Part shown: piece by piece, positions 1-9,063 of the stretch
Layout of the letters: the number at the start of each line of letters is the position of its first letter
How positions within the stretch are numbered: position 1 is the stretch's first letter
Assembly: GCA_003427395.1 (NCBI GenBank)
Contig: BFEA01000198.1
Location: forward strand, 929,676 to 953,674
DNA length: 23,999 nt
Reading direction: 5' to 3'
Origin: Chara braunii
Lineage: Eukaryota; Streptophyta; Charophyceae; Charales; Characeae
Notes under the pieces: generated by a model
What the model was told of the DNA's origin: nothing
Database searches by the model: none
Seen by the model: only the letters and a program-made list of their open reading frames with translations
Made by a program: the position numbers and the translations under genes

Positions 1-650
1 GCAGTCTATAGTCGTCGTTGGCTTGTGCCAACGACATTCGTAAAAACGAAATTGAAAAAAAAAAAAAAAAAAACAATGAGGCAACTGCCTCGTGAAAAAC
101 AGACAAAACTACAGTCTTTTCATACTGTGTGGGAGCACAAAGGCTCCCACTCCGTTTTGAACAAACGACTGTGGCCGCGAGATCTTAAGATCTCGCAGCC
201 CAGAGTATACAGGTGGGGTAGAAGGAGAGAAAGGGAAAAAGAAAAAAAGCCACGACCATGAATGTGGCCACGGCTACGGCCAGATACGGCCTGAATGTGA
301 CTCAGGCTAGAGGCTGTGAACTGGAGGGTCAGTGAGGGAAATTTGGTTGGAAACAACCATTTTCCCGCTGAACCTGCACTCAGTGTGGGGCTGAGTGCAG
401 GGAAAAGGGAGAAAAAGAGGGGGGCATTTGAGTACAACTGCCACCCTAAGTGTGTGGCTGAGGTGAGACAGCCTCAGTCCGTTGACCAGGCTCAGATCAA
501 CAGCTCCAGGCAAGTGACGAATTTTGCCTGGGGGCAGCTGAGGCTGCTGCTGCCCTCCTCAACCATTACAAAAGAGGCACTTGTTCCCCAGCTGCCTCAC
601 ACTTGCCTCAAACTGTCAGTGTGTGATAGCACACTTGCCTTATTGTTGGA
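1..650. repeat. Hairpin-dense region, no gene recognised
   Basis: This stretch holds a series of short, mostly perfect inverted repeats placed one after another. Seen directly: GTCGTTGG/CCAACGAC near 14-35; GAGGCA/TGCCTC at 78-91; GTGGGAGC/GCTCCCAC at 129-150; a 20-bp perfect palindrome at 177-196; TGGTTG-GAAA-CAACCA at 344-359; CTGCACTCAG/CTGAGTGCAG at 374-400, flanked by TTTCCC and GGGAAA; CTGAGG/CCTCAG at 458-477; GTTGA/TCAAC at 481-501; CCAGGCAA/TTGCCTGG at 506-531; GAGGCA/TGCCTC at 574-598. A poly-A run lies at 54-73. Open frames across it are short, low-complexity and unlike known proteins, so I do not call a gene. Function is unknown. Confidence 0.6.
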
Positions 651-889
651 GTGCTGGAGAGGAGGCAGGAGTGCTGCCGACGGAGCTGGAGGACAGCGAA
701 GGAGCATGGTGAGGGAGGAGACAGCCATAGCCTTGGCAGGAGCACTCTACTCCACCCCTTGGCAGGCTGGTCTCTAGGAGGACTCTGCGGCAGCATGGTG
801 AGGAGTGACAGCGCAGCATGGCAAGGAGTGGCGGGCAACACGACAACTGGTGGAGGTGTGCCGACCGATATTTTCGACAACCATAACCC
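651..889. other. Unassigned spacer
   Basis: I see no recognisable gene here. Some short direct similarities (GCATGGTGAGG-like segments near 703 and 793) suggest degenerate local duplication. Confidence 0.4.
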
Positions 890-1230
890 ATTTTTGTGGG
901 GTTATGCTGCCGAAATACCGCAGCGTCGGCACGACACCTTTATTTTGAAGGGTGATGCTGCCGTCGGCGACACTTTTTAGTGGTAACGCTGCCGTTTTCA
1001 CGGCATGTCGGCGCGACACTTTGTTTTGAAGAGTGACGCTACTGTTTTTTTTTTTTTTTTAACGGTAGTACGATACAGCGAAGTGTTGCCGTTTTTTACA
1101 GTAGTATGACGCGGCTCAGCGCTGCTATTTTTTTTACGGTGGTACGACACGGTGAAGCGCTGCCGTTTTTTTTGTTTTTTTTTTATGGTAACCCGGCGAG
1201 GCGAAGCGCTGCCATTTTTTTAAGAGGGTT
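890..1230 (+). repeat. Degenerate tandem array with T-runs
   Basis: The segment contains related units with a core like GTCGGCrCGACAC (starts 925, 963, 1007). A second set starts at 1062, 1098, 1136 and 1185, each running roughly from ACGGTRGTACGAC to GCGCTGCCGT followed by 6-18 T. In the second set the unit begins with ACGG and ends with CCGT, so each copy can fold back on itself ahead of its T-run. Unit spacing is about 36-49 bp and varies with the T-run. The copies have diverged at many positions, so this is an old array. No protein function is suggested. Confidence 0.65.
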
Positions 1231-1511
1231 CGGCACGGCAATAGAATTTCGGCACGACGGTGGGATGTGCGGCGTGACAGTGAAGGCTTCTTTTACGACA
1301 CGGAAAGGTTTTTTGTTGTGGCGCGGCGTCTGATTTTCTTGGTGAAGGTCTGCTACCATTGGTGTGTACGGCAGCAGCAGCGTGACATGGTGGCGGTTGA
1401 CGGCATGCGACGGTACGATTTCTGAGCGGGACGAGCGGATTTATTTTTTTGTGCGTTATATGAGGTAAATGTTTTGTAGTTGGGACTACCTAACACTTGT
1501 GGCAGTGAGAT
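1231..1511. other. Unassigned spacer
   Basis: No gene, RNA or clear repeat recognised. GC-rich with CGGCACG/CGACGG-like pieces resembling the array just upstream. Confidence 0.4.
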
Positions 1512-1560
1512 TGGACTATTTGGGTCTGCCTGGGTTCAGTTGGGACCGACTTGGGACGTG
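1512..1560 (+). repeat. 10-bp tandem repeat, block 1
   Basis: Five consecutive 10-bp units share a TGGG(A/T)C-like head: TTGGACTATT, TGGGTCTGCC, TGGGTTCAGT, TGGGACCGAC, TTGGGACGTG. The unit matches block 2 at 1690-1755, so both come from the same ancestral repeat. The 10-bp step is close to one helical turn. Confidence 0.65.
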
Positions 1561-1689
1561 GGCGGTCATTTGCGGTAGTCTAGACGCATGCAGTTCTTGA
1601 GATTCGGCATCGTTTTTGTTTTTTTTTTTGAGAAGTGTGGCGGAAACGGTTTTCGACTCAATAGTCATTCGACGAAGTGTTCGATAGCA

Positions 1690-1755
1690 TGGGACCACCT
1701 GGAACCGCGTGGGATCATCCGGGACCGCTTGGGACCGATTGCGACTGACGTGGTA
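1690..1755 (+). repeat. 10-bp tandem repeat, block 2
   Basis: Five 10-bp units in register read GGGACCACCT, GGAACCGCGT, GGGATCATCC, GGGACCGCTT and GGGACCGATT, followed by two more degenerate units. Consensus is roughly GGGACCgcyT. The 1561-1689 stretch between the blocks lacks the register and includes a T-run near 1619-1629. Confidence 0.7.
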
Positions 1756-3340
1756 CCAGACTGAGTGTTTTTCTGGGACGCATGCGGCTCGCCGTCTTCA
1801 CACTTGGGTTACCACACGTGAGGCGTGTGAGTGAGAGGTGGTTTGATAAGGATTTTCCTTGAGACTATAACTTTCGACGGCACACACGGCTTGTTGGTTG
1901 ACTTTCTTGAGTGAGCCAGGGCGCTTCTTCGACACCACTCCACTCATGGTCAGTCGACGACTCAGACTCCCTTCACACCTGTGTGCACCCACACATTGCT
2001 TCACCTTTTTGCTTTGAATGTTCAAGAGAAAAGGTTGAGTGGGGTTGTGGGCGTCATGCATGAGTGAAAAGGTGGGTCCAACGTGAGTAGTGGGATTTTG
2101 CTTGTTTTCTTTTGATTGTGTTGTCTGCGTGGTATGCAAGTGAGTAAAAAGACTATGTATGAAAGTGAGACAAAATGCTATTTGACAAAATGACGGAGAG
2201 TTTCGCCTCCTTACCTTTTTCCTTTCATCAGTGAGTTGGGTTAACTTGCTTGCTATTTTTGAAGTATAATCAATGGGTGCCGTGAGAAAATGAATTTTAA
2301 AAACAGAAAGAAAATAAAAGCATAATGAATTTAATTCTTTCCAAGGAAACCCGTTCTATCCCAAACGACTCTCTTATTTGCGCCTGTCCGAATAAATCTT
2401 TATCTCTCGCTTTTGACTTTTATTTTCGTCTAACTTGAAGTTACCTTTTCGCAAGAGGGGATGGGTGATCTGATTCTGGACGGAGTCTGCGAGCTCCCTC
2501 TCTCTAGGAAGAATCTGGGGCAGGGGTTCGTTGCTTTAGAAGTCGGCCCTGTTATCGACCCAGAGTGGACCGTTCTACGGACCGGTACTTTGCCGATTCG
2601 GTGGAGACGGCCCGACTTATGAGATTCGAGTCTTGTGCTCGGGTGAGGAGGAGGAGTACCCCTGACCACTTCCTAGAGGGAGAGGCATGCAATACCTCAA
2701 GCAATGCCCCTGATTAAGAATCATCCGCAAAACAGTTTGTCATCCAAAAGATAGGGAATGTGTGAAGACGAGTGTGGGTGTCCAATCCTAGGTCGGCGGT
2801 ATGATTGAATTAATAACTTTGCCAACGTATCTCATCAAGTCACGGTCAAAACTAAGACAAACCGACTACTTTGTCGGGCTGCATTGAGGTTATTGTCGAA
2901 AGTCAACTCCTCGTTAGCGGTTGTATGATTTTTGTGGAATTCGACCCGGGGTGGTCGAATTTTATTTTGATATTGTATTATTGGATATATGTAATGATGA
3001 TTTAGATTCGTTCGGTTACAATTTCAGAATTGATATATGTTCATGTCGACTATAGTCGATTCGTTTTTATATAATTACATGTGTGGTTGTTGTAACTTTC
3101 GCTTGACTGTGTGTCTAAGGGACTAGGATCAATGTTGGGTTTCACGCTTGGTCAAGACCGTCCTAGTCGATCGACGTCTGCTTCGTACTTAGGAGATCAG
3201 CGCCCAAGGGGACGGGCGACACTTGGGTCCACTTGGCGTTAACCAAGCGTATCTATACTACAACGAGCGAGCAAACGCCCTCGGCACCCACCTTTGCAAC
3301 TGCATTTAAAAACTTTCGCACGTGGGTTAGTAGCTCGGTA
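1756..3340. other. Long unassigned region
   Basis: No protein or RNA gene could be recognised. Frames are short. A 79-codon minus-strand frame at 2430-2669 is rich in Ser, Arg and Pro and matches no family I know. Composition changes from GC-richer (to about 2700) to AT-rich near 2940-3080. Organelle origin was considered because plastid sequence occurs further on, but no organelle gene could be aligned by eye. Confidence 0.35.
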
Positions 3341-3349
3341 GGGATACGC

Positions 3350-3377
3350 CCCTAAGGGTGATGACAACCCCTTAGGG
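3350..3377. repeat. Perfect hairpin, 9-bp stem
   Basis: CCCTAAGGG at 3350-3358 pairs with CCCTTAGGG at 3369-3377 across a 10-nt loop. No T-run follows, so it does not look like an intrinsic terminator. Its role is unknown. Confidence 0.6.
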
Positions 3378-3573
3378 AAGCAAAATTATGCCCGGTGGGA
3401 ACCTGTTCTTTCGTAGGGGATCGCAGGATGTACAGTTGGCACAATTGACTAGAGCGGCGAAGGGATAACGCGACCACGACCGTCTCGGTGGTCCGCGGGA
3501 TTAACTATGGGTCGTCCCCGAGTTGTCATTTTGATTAATTCTTGTTTAAACTCCTGCCGGAGATGGTCGGGAG

Positions 3574-3608
3574 GGCTTCCGCCTCTTTCTTGAGAAAAGG
3601 CGGAAGCC
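3574..3608. repeat. Strong hairpin, 11-bp perfect stem extended
   Basis: GGCTTCCGCCT (3574-3584) is the exact reverse complement of AGGCGGAAGCC (3598-3608). The inner part (TTTCT...AGAAA) can extend the stem after a bulge, leaving almost no loop. It lies upstream of the LINE remnant, in otherwise unassigned sequence. Confidence 0.65.
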
Positions 3609-3740
3609 AATTCGCTCGACAACGTGGGGGCGTGTTGTATTCACGGGATTGCCTGAAGTGCGATTACAAACTGCTTTCGTGACTGCGCCGAAGTTACCCC
3701 CTCTTTCTAACATTCGTTTCATCCCCCAATTCACCACAAT

Positions 3741-5040
3741 CTCAAGGAAGTCATGTAGTAAGTATAAAGACTTATCATAGTTAATCGAGGCTTCGAAAAG
3801 CAGGTCATAGTCATCTATTAGATCTCGTAGTTCATTTAGTGACTCGTCAGTCTTTTTTTACAATACGCTGAGATCGTCAGTAATTGTGTTCCCTCCACTC
3901 GAGGATAGGGGAGAACTTCAGCCCAACTATGTTAGTACTGCTAAATTTAATATTGTCTAACAAGACCTTTAGTTGAACAACGACTAAGCGAGGGGCCAAG
4001 GGGCGCCCTTGGCACGACGAACGTGTAAGTTTAACCTTTTTGAAAAGATTGTCATTCACATTAATTACTGCAGTTCCTTGTGAGTACATTGATTTCATTA
4101 TTTTCAAAAAGTTAATATCAAATTATATTTTCTTTAAAGTAATGGTCATAGAGGCCCAATACTTTGTCCATATTTAGTAACGGAATTGTCACGTCTCTAT
4201 TATCACTCTTGATGATCTCTAGTGACGTGACCGCTGATATAATATTTTCATGGATTAAACGTACCTCCAGAAAGATCCCTTCTTCCTGGCCTATTAGCTC
4301 TGGGAGACACATGGCAAGGCATCCAGCTACTGCTTTGGCCAAAAGCTTATATGAGACATTCAATAAAAGGATCGGGTGATAATTTTTAACTTCGTTTTAA
4401 TTTTTTTTCTTATATATTAAGAAAATTACTCCTTTTGTTAAACTTTTCGGGAGAGTACCACCATCAACAGGTTGTTGCATAATTTTGTTAGGAAGGGTTT
4501 CATTGAGTCTCATGTTTTCGATAAAAATTCAACTGTTGGCCCATTCGCGCATGGACATTTACCCATGAACGCGGTACGTGAGTTGGGTTCAGAACGTCGT
4601 GAGAGAGTTCGGTCCATATCCGGTGTTGGCGTGAGAGCATTGCGAGGACCTTTCCCTAGTACGAGAGGACCGGGAAGGACGTACCGTTGATGTACCAGTT
4701 ATCGTGCCAACAGTCCTCAGCTCCTTTAACTTTCCTTCGTTGAAGATCTATCTATGTCCAGTCTACCTTTTCGAGAGATGTGGATATTAGTTTTTTCCCA
4801 ATATCTTGAGGTAAGAGATAGGTCAGTCTCAAAATTGGTATTAGGTTGTCTTAAAGTAAAAGTATCCATGAAATATTTGCAAGCGTAATCACACATTTGT
4901 TGTGTTGACTCATGCAGTGAAGCTTCTGTCAATAATAAATATTTCATTTGTTTCGTAAGAAGTTTTGTATGTTGTAGAATCAATATTATGAATGTTAGCT
5001 TAGTTATTTTGTCCTAGTCTATGAATATTGTTCCATTAAT
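3741..5040 (-). pseudogene. Broken LINE (non-LTR retrotransposon) reverse transcriptase region
   Basis: Read on the minus strand, this follows the order of a plant-type LINE between the endonuclease and the RT. First comes a linker with CDYACKYFMDTFT and SRYWEKT (4983-4726). Then come LPKSLTKGVIFLIYKKKN and NYHPILLLNVSYKLLAKA, which match the RT blocks usually seen as GxixLixKK and NyRPIsLLNvxYKilaKa (4516-4300). Next are LIHENIISAV, CQGRPLAPRLV (the family's RQGxPLaPxLF block, about 4020) and finally LFEASINYDKS (about 3790; the family's GLxINxxKS block). Stops and frameshifts interrupt it: for example a stop after YKKKN and breaks near 4115 and 3876. I did not see a clean catalytic YADD motif. 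The element is long dead. Plastid 23S sequence in the opposite sense replaces or interrupts about 60 codons at 4533-4714. Both true ends are undefined. Confidence 0.85.
4533..4714 (+). rRNA. rrn23: Plastid-type 23S rRNA fragment (3' domain), nuclear insert
   Basis: The segment matches plastid 23S rRNA near its 3' end, including CAGAACGTCGTGAGA, GTTCGGTCCATATCCGGTGT and the universally conserved sarcin-ricin loop segment CTAGTACGAGAGGACCGG. The wording around these (CATATCCGGTGT, GAGGACCTTTCCCTAG, GTACCAGTTATCGTGCC) is plastid-like rather than mitochondrial. Compared with what I know of land-plant plastid 23S, there are substitutions and about 20 extra bases near 4546-4566, holding a CATGG/CCATG inverted repeat. 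Only about 180 nt are present and LINE sequence lies on both sides, so this is a nuclear plastid insert (NUPT), not a functional rRNA gene. Confidence 0.85.
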
Positions 5041-5616
5041 GTTCTTTTTTTCATCTATCATACCAGTAATGATCAACATAAAACTTATTTATCGATTGTT
5101 TATCTACCTTTGTTATTACAATTTTTAACTGATTTAAGAAAAAATGTTCAAGGAATTAAAAATACTAGTTAGTCCTTTATCCGCCCAGTCCTTCTTAGTT
5201 TGGTATAAGGGTTCCGTTTTTTTCCAGTCAACAATATGCTTTGTTACCTAGATTTTAATACCCTTATCTTTTAGGTTATTAACATTTAGTATAAAGGTTC
5301 CTCTCATTCACTCTTTGTGTTATCTCGAGAGTATATTCATCACGACAGGATAATGGTATGACAGAAGGGGTTATTTGGATGCCGGACAAGGTGCACTGGT
5401 CCCAAATACCCCCCCCTGATCATGAGGAAGTCTAACCTCCAACAGAAAAATTGTGCTAATTTTTGGGACAGGATTGTCACATGTGGGCCTCATTTATAAA
5501 CCGTTGGAACTATGTTAATAAACTGTTTGGCGGGGGGGTGTCATGTGATCCATTAGAAGTGAAGGAATTCAACGTTGATCACAGATGTCGAAAACAAAAT
5601 ATAGTTTGTCCAACTG
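5041..5616. other. AT-rich spacer
   Basis: AT-rich sequence without a recognisable gene. The part next to 5040 may still be LINE linker, but frames are broken and no motif is visible. Confidence 0.4.
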
Positions 5617-5690
5617 TTGGTTCATTTGTTGAAAACTTATTGAAAAGTTGTTGAAAAGTTGTTGGAAATTTGTTAACCAATTGTTGAACA
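5617..5690 (+). repeat. Short ~11-12-bp tandem repeat
   Basis: Consecutive TTGAAAAGTTG-like units (TTGAAAACTTA, TTGAAAAGTTG twice, TTGGAAATTTG), then looser copies to about 5690. It is a small, partly diverged minisatellite. Confidence 0.6.
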
Positions 5691-6126
5691 TTGCACTTCT
5701 TGTTGGGGGAAAAAAACTCGTGTCGTACGTTTGTGTGGTTTCTTCCCATAGTAGTGTCTGTTTGTGTCTGTGGCTAATGAGAGTATGACAAAACAATGTC
5801 TATCATTATGACAATACGAGGATCCAGTTTCCATGTTGTCATTATGACATGTCTAGGCAAGTAGGGTTTCATCACACCTGTACGGAGTAATGATAGAAAC
5901 CCGACATTTTCCTGACAGATCGTGAGCTTGCCATCAGAGGGGAGGCTATAACGCAGTACAAGAATTACAGAACCTTGGCAGCCACGTGGCCACTTTTTTC
6001 CCCTACTGCACGATACACTATGCTCTTTCACATTTGTCAATCTTCGAGTCTTCTTCTGGCGTGCAATACACACTGAATGCGAAAATGAATGTTTTGCTGA
6101 CAATGGTAAAAAAACAAGTGGGGGGG

Positions 6127-6128
<2 letters not shown>
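5691..6128. other. Unassigned spacer
   Basis: No gene recognised. Open frames that cross into the neighbouring microsatellite are low-complexity artefacts. Confidence 0.4.
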
Positions 6129-6189
<61 letters not shown>

Positions 6190-6201
6190 AGAAGAAGAAG
6201 G
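6129..6201 (+). repeat. (GA)n then (GAA)n microsatellite
   Basis: About 29 GA dinucleotides (6129-6186) run into five GAA trinucleotides. Confidence 0.97.
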
Positions 6202-6258
6202 AAAAAATGTTGCATGTGCGGTTTGCTTTTGGTGGAAATGGACCGAATTTATGAAGTG

Positions 6259-6947
6259 GCACGCAGTAACCAATGTTTTCTTTTTCCTCTTCTGGCTTCG
6301 ATCATTTCATTCTCCGAATGGACGCGTGCGGGAGCCTCAAGAATATGGTTCGCTGCCCTGCTACAAGCAGGGTTCACTACTGCGTGACACAATTTATCCA
6401 ACATGTTAGTCCGAAAGAGAGAGTTGCACGCAGTAGCCAACCTTTCTTTTTTTCCTCTTGTGGCTTGCGGTAATTCATTCTACGGATGGACGCATGTAGA
6501 AGCCTCGATCATATGCTGAGATGCCCTACTACAAGCAGGGTTGACTAGTGCGTGACACAATTTCTCCAACATGTTAGTCTGAGAGAGAGAGTGGCACGCA
6601 GTAGCCAACCTTTCTTTTTCCCTCTTCTGGCTTGTGGTAATTCATTCTGCGGATGGACGCATGCGAGACCCGAACTCATATGTTGAGCTGCCCTGGTACA
6701 AGTCGGGTTCACTAGTGTGTGACACAATTTCTCCATCATATCAGTCCGAGAGAGAGAGTGGCGCGCAGTAGCCGACCTTTCTTTTTTCCTCTTCTGGCTT
6801 GCGGTAATTCATTCTGCGGATGGACAGATGAGGAAGCCGAAATCATATGCTGAGGTGCTCTGCTACAAGCAGGGTTCACTAGTGTGTGACACAATTTCTG
6901 CAACATGTCAGTCCGAGAGAGAGAGTGACACGCAGTAGCCAACCTTG
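6259..6947 (+). repeat. ~167-bp minisatellite, four copies plus a partial fifth
   Basis: Units start with G(C)RCGCAGTARCC at 6259, 6426, 6594, 6761 and about 6928, giving periods of 167, 168, 167 and 167 bp. Each unit holds CTTTTTCCTCTTCTGGCTT, a GGATGGACG-like stretch, CTACAAGCAGGGTTCACTA, GTGACACAATTT and a short GA run. The copies differ at many positions and the fifth ends after about 20 bp. Minus-strand frames of about 60-85 codons repeat along it, but the period is not a multiple of three, so they jump frame. The length resembles plant satellite monomers (150-180 bp); with only four copies here, a satellite role is inference. Confidence 0.92.
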
Positions 6948-7279
6948 CACCGACGAGAGAGAGAAACATTTGCAGGCTGTGAGTGATGTTTGTCAACCAG
7001 ATCTTTTCATGTTTTTGGTGTGCGTAGTTCTATTTACGGTCACTGAGGCAAGTCCTGGGTCACAACAATCATTGTCTTTTCTTTGCCGAGCTATTTCCCT
7101 GTGCAGACTGTGAGGTCCTTATACATCATGGTGTTTACACATTACATAGTCGCTCACTCTTGAATAAGACAATGATTTGTACACAATGGATTGTACAATA
7201 TTGTATCATAAATAACACAACATATATTGTACATTCATTGTTCGAGTATCGTACTTCACAGTCATTATCTCCGTTTGTA
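6948..7279. other. Unassigned spacer
   Basis: No gene recognised. AT-rich toward 7200. Confidence 0.4.
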
Positions 7280-7344
7280 TCTCTCTCTCTCTCGCTCTCT
7301 TTCTCTCTCTCTCTCTCTTTCTCTCGTTCTCTCTCGTTCTCTCN

Positions 7345-7388
<44 letters not shown>

Positions 7389-7429
7389 TTCTCTCTTTCT
7401 CTTTCTTTCTCTCTCTCTCTCTCTCTCTC
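7280..7429 (+). repeat. (CT)n microsatellite with one ambiguous base
   Basis: About 150 bp of CT repeats with CTTT and CGTT interruptions. The only N of the window is at 7344. Long microsatellites are hard to assemble, so the true length is uncertain. Confidence 0.97.
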
Positions 7430-7677
7430 ACTTGCATGCAATGACAGTGACCTCCTGCAAGTCTTGCTGGCAGATTTCGGTGTGAATCTTCTGATTCACA
7501 CGAATGTGTTCCCCTCCCCCCCCCGCCCACTGTTCAAGGCCTGACTCACAAACTTTCTCTACCCCTCTCCCCGTCTCTGCCTCTCTTACGGGGTGGCGCA
7601 ATGAACTCCAAGTCGAAATCGTCATTTGTTATCGTTATGTTATTTGGCCCAATCCTCTGGACAGAAGGCAGACTAAC

Positions 7678-8432
7678 TCAAAATAATGCAACGGCCTTAT
7701 CAGAAACAGATGCAGCGCGGTCCAGCTTGAAGATCGAAAAACTCATAATTGTGTCGTGGTTACGGACAGATGAAGCGATGTCCTGCTTTATACATGCCAA
7801 TTTTTGTATCTGGTCGGCCGCTCTACTGGTCTTTGCTATCTGCCCGACTTCACATTTGAGAACCATTTCTGCAAAAGTCAGTTGCTGCAGCGTCACGCCA
7901 AGGTTCGTGTCGTTCCTCCTCATCTGAAAAAACTTTGTGAGTGCCGTCTTGAACGCTGGTGCGCCCCAAGGATCGTTGCTGCTCCGTCTCCATGTTTTGT
8001 CCTCCTTCATCTCTACTCGCATCTTGTTGCGAGTAGGGAGCTGGTGATCCATTTGTTGCGATCGTACAAGTGGAAGACCCTTTTCTTCCCGAAACCAATG
8101 CTTCAGTTGCCATGTTATCTCCCCACGCACTGTTGTCATCATCTTGTTGCACTTCCCTATCACCCCTCGAATACCGCTCTCCGCTACGTGTGATCGCAGT
8201 CCTTCCTTAGCATTCTCCCCTATTAGTTTTGTTGTTGTTTGTAGCGTCGTGAAAAATCCGTCCTCCGTTGGGTACACTGTTGCATCCTTCGCATCGAAAA
8301 ACGCAAAGGCTTTTGCGATTGAACGAAAGAGTATGTCCTTAATTTTCTTCGTGAACACGCCGTTTTGTTGGTCGTTTTTTTTCTCTCCTTTTCTACTCGT
8401 GCTTATTTTTCTTTGCAAATTCGTGCCATCTG
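7678..8432 (-). CDS. Exon 2 of an acidic/helical hypothetical protein
   Basis: This is the second of two exons on the minus strand. It begins after an acceptor ending TATTCCAG (8440-8433) and runs 755 nt to a stop at 7678. Joined to exon 1 it gives about 396 residues. This half (about 250 residues) looks soluble and helical: a basic stretch with KKIKDILFRSIAKAFAFF, then a part with QLKHWFREEKGLPLV, then QQLTFAEMVLKCEVGQIAK. No signal peptide or membrane segment is visible. The phase of the join (one base from exon 1, two from exon 2, giving Ala) keeps the frame, which supports the intron. I do not recognise the family; a repeated gene family or a domesticated element protein are both possible. 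Confidence 0.55.
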
Positions 8433-8624
8433 CTGGAATAGACACATTACAACGCAGAAATAATATAAAAAAATTGAAATATCGTATTCACTTTGGTATC
8501 TGCGAAAATTGTCAATTCAGTGAAAAAAATACAGCAAGTTCGTGGCTTCATGGATACGCTAGCATATTTCGCCCTTATGACGCGATTTCCTACAAGGGGA
8601 GCAACGCTAACACACTTTGCTTAC
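8433..8624 (-). other. Spliceosomal intron, 192 nt
   Basis: The minus strand reads AAG|GTAAGC at the donor (boundary 8625/8624), close to the GT-AG consensus, and TATTCCAG at the acceptor (8433/8432). The intron is AT-rich and contains in-frame stops when read through, while the spliced frame stays open. Exon phases agree (phase 1). These points together make it a well-supported prediction without transcript data. Confidence 0.7.
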
Positions 8625-9060
8625 CTTCTTGAGTTCCGTTGTCCTTCCGCACTAGTTGTCTGTCATTCGAGGGCGTGTTGCATGCGCCTCCCTCCCTGCT
8701 GTGTTGACGTTCGCTTCTGCATCTCGTTCTTTCCGGTAATTGTGAAATCTCTCTCTCATCCGCGCCCCTCCCATCTTCATCTGCCTCTTCTTCATCCTCA
8801 TCTTGCCCTGTGCTGTCGCTGCTCCTCTCTTCCTCGTCATCGCCCTCGTCTGCATGATGAGAATCTCCACTGAAAGTTTCATTGTCACCTCCCTCGTCGC
8901 TCATTGCCTCGTCTTTCTCTCCGTCCGTCTTTTCTGATATGGAACACTTATGTTCGTCTTCTGCTTCCTCTTGAATGACACTGTGCAAATCCTCTAAGCC
9001 TCTCAGATCGATCGTCTCCACGATTTTGTCCTTTTTGTATGTGATTCTCTTCTTTGTCAT
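8625..9060 (-). CDS. Exon 1 of an acidic hypothetical protein
   Basis: This exon supplies 145 residues plus one base. The first 30 or so residues are basic and polar (start MTKKRITYKKDK). Residues about 45-110 are strongly acidic with runs such as EGDDEEE and DEDEEEADED, the kind of tract seen in nuclear or chromatin-linked proteins. The ATG at 9060 is the first Met after a TAA in the same frame. The frame also stays open upstream of that TAA to about 9273, so the real start may lie further out (see 9064-9490). The upstream limit is the artefactual junction at 9536. Confidence 0.5.
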
Positions 9061-9063
9061 GTG

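Noticed and set aside
3350-3377. Intrinsic transcription terminator
   Set aside because: The stem is not followed by a T-run, and the window is eukaryotic.
2430-3737. Organelle rRNA, group II intron or LTR in the unassigned region
   Set aside because: No conserved rRNA block, no intron domain V and no paired terminal repeats could be found by eye.
4533-4714. Mitochondrial large-subunit rRNA
   Set aside because: First suspected, but CATATCCGGTGT and GAGGACCTTTCCCTAG are plastid 23S wording, not plant mitochondrial.
5774-6273. Long Ser/Leu- or Arg/Glu-repeat proteins
   Set aside because: They are read-through of the GA/CT microsatellite; similar cases occur at 7135-7544 and 13836-14164.
6249-6996. 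Minus-strand proteins of 63-86 residues in the minisatellite
   Set aside because: The 167-bp period shifts frame between copies, so the similar peptides result from repetition rather than selection for coding.
7804-8873. Plus-strand frames of 126-162 residues opposite the acidic-protein gene
   Set aside because: They are antisense shadows of the minus-strand exons, and cross the predicted intron without own signals.
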